Both the position numbers and the translations under genes were made by a program. The notes beneath the pieces were generated by a model. That model was not told the origin of the DNA. It did no database searches and worked only from the letters and a program-made list of their open reading frames with translations. From contig CAZBXI010000044.1 of the NCBI GenBank assembly GCA_964496035.1, positions 1 through 11,259 of the forward strand: DNA of 11,259 nt. Reading direction: 5' to 3'. Within the stretch, counting starts at the first letter, position 1; each line of letters begins with the position of its first letter. The DNA is from EX4484-217-1 sp964496035. Lineage in GTDB: Archaea > Thermoproteota > Thermoprotei_A > EX4484-217-1. Shown one piece after another: positions 1 to 5,016 of this stretch.

Positions 1-359
1 TTAATGGGTTCGCCTAACTTAGTTACAATACATTCTTTTGCCTTAGATTTGCATGCATTATTTAATGCTTCTTTCTCATTATCAAATATTCCAATGAAAA
101 TACCATCGCAAACAACTACATACTTTCCTTTATGTTTCTTACAGTATTTTTCATTGATCTCTTTAAGTTTTTCTTCGCTTTTCTCTCTACATGCTAAGTA
201 GTCTAAATAATCCCTATTTACTGCCTCATTTAACATTAACCATAGTTTAATGGCTTCATTTAATGCTTCACCAATAGTATAGCCTTTAAGAGAAGCAGTA
301 CTTTTCAGTCTCCTATATAGATTCTTATCAACATTCTTAACGACAATAACGTTCCCCAA
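1..359 (-). CDS. RHH (CopG/VapB-like) protein with C-terminal DUF5678-like region, 3' end cut by window edge
   Basis: Reading the minus strand from a TTG at 357-359 gives 119 uninterrupted codons that run off the left edge, so the C-terminus is missing. The N-terminus (about residues 3-40) has the RHH pattern: a short beta strand (VIVVKNV), then DKNLYRRLKSTASLKG and a second helix TIGEALNEAIKLWL. This is typical of archaeal antitoxins and small transcription factors that bind DNA as dimers. A charged linker follows. From about residue 79 the pattern KYVVVCDGIFIGIFDNEKEA resembles the DUF5678 domain, which is often found with or beside such regulators. No ATG or GTG exists in frame before the RHH core, so TTG is the best start. 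An inverted repeat at 385-409 overlaps its likely promoter, which suggests autoregulation. A toxin partner could lie just past the left edge; this is inference. Confidence 0.72.
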   Translation of the reverse strand, partial: MGNVIVVKNVDKNLYRRLKSTASLKGYTIGEALNEAIKLWLMLNEAVNRDYLDYLACREKSEEKLKEINEKYCKKHKGKYVVVCDGIFIGIFDNEKEALNNACKSKAKECIVTKLGEPI

Positions 360-384
360 GGGTATACACCATAGAATATACTAG

Positions 385-409
385 GTATAACCAGTATATA
401 GGGTTATAC
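385..409. promoter_or_regulatory. Inverted repeat overlapping promoter of the RHH gene (putative operator)
   Basis: GTATAACC at 385-392 and its exact complement GGTTATAC at 402-409 form 8-bp arms around a 9-bp spacer. The proximal arm, read on the minus strand, is the TATA-like GGTTATAC about 26-33 bases before the TTG start at 359. That is where an archaeal TATA box for a near-leaderless transcript would sit. RHH proteins commonly repress their own promoter through such sites, so this is a reasonable operator candidate. Confidence 0.5.
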
Positions 410-479
410 TTTTTGTGCCATGAGTACAATACCGTAATGGCATAGGTACTAATAGTAGCACATTTTATTTATAAACTAT

Positions 480-496
480 TGGCTTATATCAAGCCA
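480..496. repeat. Short inverted repeat in the rhh-btpA intergenic region
   Basis: TGGCTT (480-485) and AAGCCA (491-496) are complementary around ATATC. The element lies just after a TATA-like TTTATAAA (about 469-476), so it could be a small operator or an RNA hairpin. Six-base arms are short and may be chance. The rest of the 360-588 interval shows no gene. Confidence 0.25.
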
Positions 497-545
497 GTAT
501 TCCAAATTAGTTTTTAGCCCCACATAATTGCTTTATTGTTCGATA

Positions 546-553
546 TTTATATT
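546..553 (+). promoter_or_regulatory. Candidate TATA box for btpA
   Basis: TTTATATT lies about 36-43 bases before the ATG at 589. A start site 25-27 bases downstream would fall near 575, giving a very short leader. A second TATA-like TTTATAAA at about 469-476 is an alternative. No clear Shine-Dalgarno sequence precedes the ATG, as expected for a nearly leaderless archaeal message. Confidence 0.35.
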
Positions 554-588
554 CCCCATGATTTCTTAGTTATTTATGGGCGAACGGC

Positions 589-1464
589 ATGTCCAAGTTC
601 AAGGTTGAGTGGGCTAATAGATTCTATAGCAAGAGATTATGTTCTTTGGAAGAGCTTTTTGGTGTTAGTAAGCCCATAATAGGTATGGTTCATTTGCCTC
701 CTCTTCCGGGGGCTCCAGCGTATGAGGGTGAGTCAATCGACTACATTGTTGATTTCGCTTTGAAGGAAGCTTCAGCGCTTATTGAGGGTGGTGTTGATGG
801 TCTCATTGTTGAAAACATGTGGGACTTGCCATATTATGTAGGTATGGATGTTCCTCCGGAGGAGATTGCTGTTCAAGCTGTAGCTGCTAGGGAAGTTGTG
901 AAAATGTCTAATGTGCCTGTAGGTGTTAATGTTGTTCATAATGGTGGTAGGGTTACGTTGGCTATAGCTAAGGCTGCCGGAGCTAAGTTCATAAGGGTAT
1001 GTCTTCTAACGGGGGCATTGGTTTGGGATACTGGAGAACTCGATCATGGTTGTGCTGCTGAACTCTTGAGAGCAAGGAAAATGCTTTATGCTGAAGATAT
1101 TAGAATCTTTGCTGATGTTTGTAAGAAACATGCAGTAATGTTTCCAGGAATAAATTTAAGAACCCATGCCATCTGGTGCGACTTCTACATGGCCGACGCA
1201 CTCATAGTGACCGGTACTATGACCGGTGTTCCGCCCAAAGTAGAAGATGTTATTAAAGTGAAGAAAGCTACTCCTGAAAGACCAGTACTTCTAGGAAGCG
1301 GCGTAAACATAGATAATGTTAAAACATTTCTTAAATATGCTGATGGGGCAATAGTAGGAACATACTTCAAAGTTAATGGAATAACACAAAATCCCGTAGA
1401 TGCGGAGAGAGTCAAAAAGTTTATGAGAATTGTGAAAGAAATAAGAAAAACAGCTATGCAGTAA
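589..1464 (+). CDS. btpA: BtpA/SgcQ family TIM-barrel protein
   Basis: This 291-residue protein belongs to the BtpA family (COG0434), a predicted TIM barrel. Family hallmarks are visible: GMVHLPPLPG near residues 32-41, VEN near 74-76, GVNVVHN near 112-118, LLGSGVN near 234-240, and DGAIVGTYFKVNG near 252-264, the last two resembling phosphate-binding ends of a barrel. Length is normal for the family and there are no membrane segments. In cyanobacteria BtpA affects photosystem I stability, but the family is widespread in non-photosynthetic microbes where its reaction is unknown; E. coli SgcQ is annotated as a putative nucleosidase. No photosynthetic role is implied here. It stands alone, divergent from the RHH gene and 62 bp before vapB. 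Codon choice shifts mid-gene from T/G-ending to A/C-ending codons. Confidence 0.85.
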   Translation: MSKFKVEWANRFYSKRLCSLEELFGVSKPIIGMVHLPPLPGAPAYEGESIDYIVDFALKEASALIEGGVDGLIVENMWDLPYYVGMDVPPEEIAVQAVAAREVVKMSNVPVGVNVVHNGGRVTLAIAKAAGAKFIRVCLLTGALVWDTGELDHGCAAELLRARKMLYAEDIRIFADVCKKHAVMFPGINLRTHAIWCDFYMADALIVTGTMTGVPPKVEDVIKVKKATPERPVLLGSGVNIDNVKTFLKYADGAIVGTYFKVNGITQNPVDAERVKKFMRIVKEIRKTAMQ

Positions 1465-1488
1465 TATACAATACACTGTAATATATTT

Positions 1489-1508
1489 TAAATACTAGTA
1501 TTTATACT
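1489..1508 (+). promoter_or_regulatory. vapBC promoter with 16-bp palindromic operator candidate
   Basis: Positions 1489-1504 form the perfect 16-bp palindrome TAAATACTAGTATTTA. Its right half merges with the TATA-like TTTATACT at 1501-1508, centred about 23 bases before the GTG at 1527, so the transcript is probably leaderless. A palindrome on top of the TATA box upstream of an RHH antitoxin gene fits autorepression by VapB or VapBC. The direct repeat GTAATATA at 1461-1468 and 1478-1485 lies just upstream. Confidence 0.5.
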
Positions 1509-1526
1509 ATCAAAACGGTGTAAGTA

Positions 1527-1859
1527 GTGCCGTCGAAAACGGGAAAAACAATACTTGTTCAGATTCGTTTGCCCAGAAAACTAGTCGAAGAAATAGATAA
1601 TCTAATAAGAAAAGGCTATTACTCATCCAGAACAAGTTTCTTTGAAGATGCAGCTAGAAGAAGGCTTGAGGAAGTACGCTTCACAAGCAATGAGCTAATG
1701 TATTTTGTTAGAGAGTATTTAGAAGGTAAATTAGAAAGAACACTTGCTGAGAAAGCGAAGATAATCATAGATTTAAATGAAGCTAGGAAGAGACTAAAAA
1801 GCGTAAGCTTAGAAGACATTACCCATACTATGAATAGGCTTAGAGGTAGAACAATATGA
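1527..1859 (+). CDS. vapB: VapB-type RHH antitoxin
   Basis: This 110-residue protein starts at GTG 1527 and ends in a TGA that overlaps the next start (ATGA, 1856-1859). Residues about 9-15 (ILVQIRL) form the DNA-contacting strand; 17-30 and 34-48 form the two helices (KLVEEIDNLIRKG, and SRTSFFEDAARRRLEE). This is a standard RHH domain. The remainder, to TMNRLRGRTI, is charged and probably helical and is expected to wrap the toxin. It should neutralise the PIN-domain partner encoded directly downstream and repress their shared promoter. The overlap gives translational coupling, so both proteins are made in proportion. The start is chosen because the TATA box position predicts a leaderless message beginning at or next to this GTG. 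Confidence 0.85.
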   Translation: MPSKTGKTILVQIRLPRKLVEEIDNLIRKGYYSSRTSFFEDAARRRLEEVRFTSNELMYFVREYLEGKLERTLAEKAKIIIDLNEARKRLKSVSLEDITHTMNRLRGRTI

Positions 1860-2293
1860 TGTCCTTGGATACGGATGTGTTGGCCATATACTTCATATAT
1901 CAATGGGATCCCAGATTTAACATAGCAAAGAAAATTATTGAGTCAAGAATAGCGAAATGTACTACCATATATAATGTACTCGAACTATGCGGTTTAATGG
2001 CTATTGCTCAAGGCCATCTTAAGTCTTTGGAACTATTTAAACTACTTCACAAAAGGAGAGATTTTAAAGTACTTTACTGGAAACGGTTTCCCAAAAGTCA
2101 GGAAGAGTTCGTTTCAATAGTAATGAAGTATATTAGTAGAGACTTAAGCGTTGGCGACGCTATGGTTTCATGGCTTATTGAGGAAAATAATGTGAAAACG
2201 TTTATAACATATAATGTAAAACACTTTAAGGGAAAAATACTTGCCGAAGTCTTAACTCCAGAAGAATATGTTGAAAAGTATTTTAAACACTAA
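1856..2293 (+). CDS. vapC: VapC-type PIN-domain ribonuclease toxin
   Basis: This 145-residue protein has the PIN fold signature: an N-terminal strand ending in DTDV (D5, D7), a conserved glutamate in NVLEL (E43), an aspartate in SVGDAMVSWLIEE (D101), and TYNVKHFKG (N120). PIN toxins are metal-dependent RNases that cleave RNA, often tRNA or rRNA, and are held inactive by VapB. The fourth acidic position reads as asparagine, as in many archaeal PIN proteins with an N-x-x-HF motif, so activity is not excluded. The start ATG overlaps the vapB stop by four bases. Its 3' end overlaps the convergent isomerase gene by 11 bp. The RNA target cannot be told from sequence. Confidence 0.85.
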   Translation: MMSLDTDVLAIYFIYQWDPRFNIAKKIIESRIAKCTTIYNVLELCGLMAIAQGHLKSLELFKLLHKRRDFKVLYWKRFPKSQEEFVSIVMKYISRDLSVGDAMVSWLIEENNVKTFITYNVKHFKGKILAEVLTPEEYVEKYFKH

Positions 2294-3275
2294 TGAGTTT
2301 TGAAATATACTCTTTATACTTAGTGATACTTGTTGTAGTTAGCGGATCTATGTTTCTTTCTCGAGCTAATATCACTGATAGCAGTCCCGCGTATAGGCTT
2401 CCATAAAGCAGTTGTGTAAGCAAGGATTTTCCAAACAACAGTATCTCTACGGTTTCGATACCTGCTTCTTCGAAGTAATTCCCCGCGAAATCTAATATTT
2501 TGAGATCTAATTCGCTAGCGCGTATCTTAGGTTTCAATATTAAAGCTACATAGTTCTCAATGTTGTAGGGTTTCTCCCAACCAACAATATCATTATGTGC
2601 CCATTCTGGTAATATTTCTACTTTAGCAGGTATTTTGGAGTTCTCATTTAGTTCGTTCTTAAACCTCCAAGCTAATGGAGCGTAGTCTGTTAGAGCAACT
2701 ATAACAGGTAATTTGTTTAGTATCTTACTCGCTACTTCGCCTACTTCTTCTTCGCATACTCCATCCCTTAAAATATCTATTGCTTCTTCTAACTCACCTT
2801 TATCGGTTAATGGAATACCGAATTTCTCTAGGACGAAGAGGCACGCAACAAGCATTGAAGGTAGTGAAGCTCTAGGTACTAAACCTTTAACCACAGGTAT
2901 GAAAGGCACGTTGTCTTCTCTGGAAAACTTTTCAAGAAGACCATTAGATGAAATAACAGCTACTTGCGCTCCAGCCCTTAATGCTTCTCTGTAGCACTTT
3001 ATAGTTTCTCTTGTATTACCTGAGTAGCTTATAGTAATCACCAGATCCTTATCACTAATCCATATGGGGAGTTTGAAGTCTTTGACCACGAAAATAGGTA
3101 TGTCGGACCGCTTATTAGCTAATACTTGGACATAGTCTCCAACAATACCCGAGCCTCCCATACCGGAAATAATAACTGTCCTTGGCGTTTTCCCTAGCTT
3201 CTTCCATTTTACCTTGCTAATAATCTCTATTTCCTTAGATAACTGTTTATACCATTCTAAGTAAATCTCCTTCAT
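2283..3275 (-). CDS. pgi: Bifunctional phosphoglucose/phosphomannose isomerase
   Basis: The enzyme interconverts glucose-6-phosphate or mannose-6-phosphate with fructose-6-phosphate, linking glycolysis/gluconeogenesis with mannose supply for glycans. The protein from ATG 3275 is 330 residues, close to known archaeal PGI/PMI enzymes. Two SIS halves are visible: GMGGSG at 38-43 and SYSGNTRET at 83-91 bind the sugar phosphate, and PRASLPSML (134-142) is typical of the PGI/PMI family. NELNENSK followed by EWAHNDIVGWE supplies E211 and H227, 16 residues apart, matching the spacing of catalytic Glu203 and His219 reported for the Pyrobaculum enzyme. The frame is open to an ATG at 3359, but that would add 28 residues not expected in the family; ATG 3284 is the other plausible start. 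It overlaps vapC tail to tail and is divergent from the gene at 3418. Confidence 0.92.
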   Translation of the reverse strand: MKEIYLEWYKQLSKEIEIISKVKWKKLGKTPRTVIISGMGGSGIVGDYVQVLANKRSDIPIFVVKDFKLPIWISDKDLVITISYSGNTRETIKCYREALRAGAQVAVISSNGLLEKFSREDNVPFIPVVKGLVPRASLPSMLVACLFVLEKFGIPLTDKGELEEAIDILRDGVCEEEVGEVASKILNKLPVIVALTDYAPLAWRFKNELNENSKIPAKVEILPEWAHNDIVGWEKPYNIENYVALILKPKIRASELDLKILDFAGNYFEEAGIETVEILLFGKSLLTQLLYGSLYAGLLSVILARERNIDPLTTTSITKYKEYISKLISV

Positions 3276-3404
3276 AACTACCATCCTTATTATAACATAG
3301 TATTTGAGTGGGTTAAATTTGCTATGTATTAGGTTTAAGGAGATTACTTTAAAACACATTTAAAACATGTAAATATGAGAAACTATAGAGACAATAGAAT
3401 CTTA

Positions 3405-3409
3405 GAGGT
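3405..3409 (+). promoter_or_regulatory. Shine-Dalgarno site of the 74-residue protein gene
   Basis: GAGGT ends 8 bases before ATG 3418 and fixes that start. A TATA-like stretch, CATTTAAAAC, at about 3356-3365 could drive this gene and lies back to back with the isomerase promoter. Confidence 0.5.
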
Positions 3410-3417
3410 AAGGTTCT

Positions 3418-3642
3418 ATGGTTAAGCCTGTCGAGAAAATTAGGATGGAGCTTAAAAAACACGAAATAGAGCTCCTAGATATTTACCGCTACAATCCATC
3501 TAAAGGTTCGGGAAAAGCATATGATGTGTTTAGAGTAGCGTATGGTGGGAAAGTTTACTTAGTGGAATTTAATAAAGTTAAAGAGGTTATGAGCTTAGAT
3601 GAAATAGTAAACCGTATAGTTAAGGAGGTTGGAGCTAAGTAA
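3418..3642 (+). CDS. Uncharacterised 74-residue protein
   Basis: I do not recognise this family. The 74-residue product has an N-terminal charged helix (EKIRMELKKHEIELLDIYRY), a central segment that looks like beta strands (AYDVFRVAYGGKVYLVEF), and a C-terminal helix ending in IVNRIVKEVGAK. It has no cysteines, membrane segment or signal peptide and is predicted to be a small soluble alpha/beta protein. A proper Shine-Dalgarno site and lysine/glutamate-rich composition like its neighbours support it as real. It is followed after 34 bp by the DUF364-family gene on the same strand, so the two are probably one transcript, and its function may be tied to that protein. That link is inference from position only. 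Confidence 0.7.
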   Translation: MVKPVEKIRMELKKHEIELLDIYRYNPSKGSGKAYDVFRVAYGGKVYLVEFNKVKEVMSLDEIVNRIVKEVGAK

Positions 3643-3676
3643 GGTACATGGTTTCTTTAAGGGTGTTCTTCGCATA

Positions 3677-4399
3677 ATGTTTAGTTTACTACGTGAACAG
3701 TTCATTAGGATTATTGAAGAGCATGGTTTTGAAGAAGAAAAGGTTATTATTGAAGTAAGGCCGCTAAGTAAGGAGGAGGCTATAGGTAAGCTTTCTGATA
3801 AGGAATTTGCGCTTGTTAGAGGGGAAGAGGTTCTTATTGAAGCTAGGTTTAGAAATGCTGTTGGCCAAGCTTTTACAGATGAACCCTCAGAGTTTCGTGG
3901 TAAGCTCAGGGAAATAGTTGAACTAAAGCTTAACACAAATAAGGAGAGAGCATTATTTATAGCTTCATTAAATGCTGTAATGAGATATTTAGGGCTAGTT
4001 AAAAATACTAAACACTGTAGAGATAATGGCCCATGGGTTTGCGCTGAAAAACTCTTAAAATATGTTAAAGAGATCTATGGGAGACCTAAAATTGCTATTA
4101 TCGGCTACCAACCAGCTTTCGTTAAAGCACTTTCCGAAGTGTTTGAAGTTAGAGTTACTGATATGTGTGAGAAAAATATTGGGAAGATAAAGTTTGGAGT
4201 ATTGGTTGAAAGCTATTTAAACAATATTGAGGTTTCTAAGTGGGCAGATATGGTTTTAGCTACCGGTAGTAGCATAGTTAACAATACTTTACATGAGCTT
4301 CTGCCTTTCAGGCAGAAGCTTATACTCTATGGTGTTACATGTGCCGGAGCAGCTAAGGTAATGGGGCTTAAGAGGTGGTGTGTTTCAGAAGAAATTTAA
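3677..4399 (+). CDS. DUF4213/DUF364 (putative heavy-metal-chelating) family protein
   Basis: The 240-residue protein matches the two-part DUF4213-DUF364 family, whose known structure pairs an enolase-N-terminus-like domain with a Rossmann-like domain. Visible hallmarks are RPLSKEEAIG near the N-terminus, HCRD at 113-116 followed by C122, IGYQPA at 142-147, ATGSSIVNNT at 195-204 and GVTCAGAA at 219-226. The family has been proposed to handle metal or a cofactor, partly from gene neighbourhoods, but no reaction is proven. The frame is open back to TTG 3629, but that codon directly abuts AAGGAGG with no spacing, so ATG 3677 is preferred, with AAGGGTG 11 bases upstream. It probably shares a transcript with the 74-residue gene and overlaps the Tfx gene tail to tail by four bases. 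A perfect hairpin lies inside it at 4296-4320. Confidence 0.8.
   Translation: MFSLLREQFIRIIEEHGFEEEKVIIEVRPLSKEEAIGKLSDKEFALVRGEEVLIEARFRNAVGQAFTDEPSEFRGKLREIVELKLNTNKERALFIASLNAVMRYLGLVKNTKHCRDNGPWVCAEKLLKYVKEIYGRPKIAIIGYQPAFVKALSEVFEVRVTDMCEKNIGKIKFGVLVESYLNNIEVSKWADMVLATGSSIVNNTLHELLPFRQKLILYGVTCAGAAKVMGLKRWCVSEEI
4296..4320. repeat. Perfect 11-bp inverted repeat (hairpin) inside the DUF364 gene
   Basis: AGCTTCTGCCT at 4296-4306 and its exact complement AGGCAGAAGCT at 4310-4320 surround the 3-base loop TTC. The mRNA could form an 11-bp stem with a tight loop, about 80 bases before the stop codon. It codes for the well-conserved stretch ELLPFRQKL, so it is part of the protein and not an insertion. 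Confidence 0.75.
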
Positions 4400-4818
4400 T
4401 AGCATTTTAAAACTTCAATATCTCCATCCCTATATATTAGAATCGTTATCGGTTTTACAACGAACGTTCCCTTAACACATCCCCTAGCTTTAAACCTTAT
4501 TTCATCATATATTCTCGTAAAGTTTGCTCTTAATTTTACACCAGCTTTATCTGCTGCATTAATAACTATTCTTGGTACATCAACCAAGTGTGTTCCCTCC
4601 TTAATTTCAACTTTGGCTGCTGCTAGAAGCTCCTTATATGCTTTTAATGTTTCCTCAGCAATTCTAATATTCCTTCTAGCTCTCTTCTCAATTACTGCTA
4701 CATTCTCTCTTGTTGTTTTAAGTATTTCAGCTATTTTCTTTTGAGTAAACCCTTGAATTCTAAGTTTAAGAACCTTATATTGTTCCTCAGTTAGAAGGCC
4801 ATATTTCCTCATACCCAT
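4396..4818 (-). CDS. tfx: Tfx family DNA-binding transcriptional regulator
   Basis: The 140-residue protein matches the archaeal Tfx family. Residues about 8-55 (GLLTEEQYKVLKLRIQGFTQ, then KKIAEILKTTRENVAVIEKR) form a helix-turn-helix of the sigma-70 region 4/LuxR type. The rest (VDVPRIVINAADKAGVKLRA, then the beta-rich FVVKPITILIYRDGDIEVLK) is the family-specific C-terminal domain. The founding Tfx of Methanothermobacter binds DNA near the molybdenum formylmethanofuran dehydrogenase operon, so its presence four kilobases from a molybdenum hydroxylase is suggestive. ATG 4818 has AAGGT just upstream; ATG 4812 (third codon) is an alternative. The frame remains open for 39 further codons upstream but with no standard start. 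No clear TATA box precedes it, so it may be read with the 5017-6153 gene. Confidence 0.87.
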   Translation of the reverse strand: MGMRKYGLLTEEQYKVLKLRIQGFTQKKIAEILKTTRENVAVIEKRARRNIRIAEETLKAYKELLAAAKVEIKEGTHLVDVPRIVINAADKAGVKLRANFTRIYDEIRFKARGCVKGTFVVKPITILIYRDGDIEVLKCY

Positions 4819-4946
4819 TACCTTACACCTTAGATCATAGGATTCTTTCCATTTCTTTCTCAGCTCTCTACTTAGCTTGCCTTTTTCTACAAGTTCAATA
4901 CTTACCCTAATGAATGTTTCCTTCCTTGTTTTCTTTCAGATCTCAT
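4819..4946 (-). other. Open, protein-like stretch in frame with tfx; possible frameshifted N-terminal extension or gene remnant
   Basis: In the tfx frame there are 39 sense codons between the TGA at 4936-4938 and the accepted start, reading as a charged but plausible protein (ETFIRVSIELVEKGKLSREL). They contain no ATG, GTG or TTG. An ATG at 4944-4946, preceded by GAGG, opens the neighbouring frame and would join this stretch by a -1 shift at the AAAA run at 4929-4932. It may be a decayed gene, a sequencing slip, or chance in a purine-rich leader. Confidence 0.3.
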
Positions 4947-4991
4947 TCTGTCATTTCCTCTATCCTTCTACATACTAATTACTAATTAATC

Positions 4992-5010
4992 AGTTGTTTC
5001 GGAAACAACT
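4992..5010. repeat. 19-bp perfect palindrome after the 5017-6153 gene
   Basis: AGTTGTTTC (4992-5000), G (5001) and GAAACAACT (5002-5010) form a perfect odd palindrome starting 6 bases past the stop codon of the gene at 5017. As RNA it would make an 8-bp stem with a CGG loop. No strong U-tract follows in that direction, so it could be an RNA 3' end structure or a dimeric protein site ahead of tfx, about 174 bp before its start. Confidence 0.5.
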
Positions 5011-5016
5011 TACTGC

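Noticed and set aside
4..201. Plus-strand open frame at the left edge
   Set aside because: Antisense to the RHH gene, whose minus-strand reading has a clear domain; the plus reading is rich in Ser/Phe/Leu, as expected of a shadow frame.
3276..3359. Upstream ATG 3359 as the isomerase start
   Set aside because: Would add 28 residues without family similarity; the family N-terminus fits ATG 3275 (or 3284).
3629..3676. TTG 3629 as the DUF364 gene start
   Set aside because: The AAGGAGG touches the TTG with no spacing and the extra 16 residues do not look like the family; ATG 3677 fits better.
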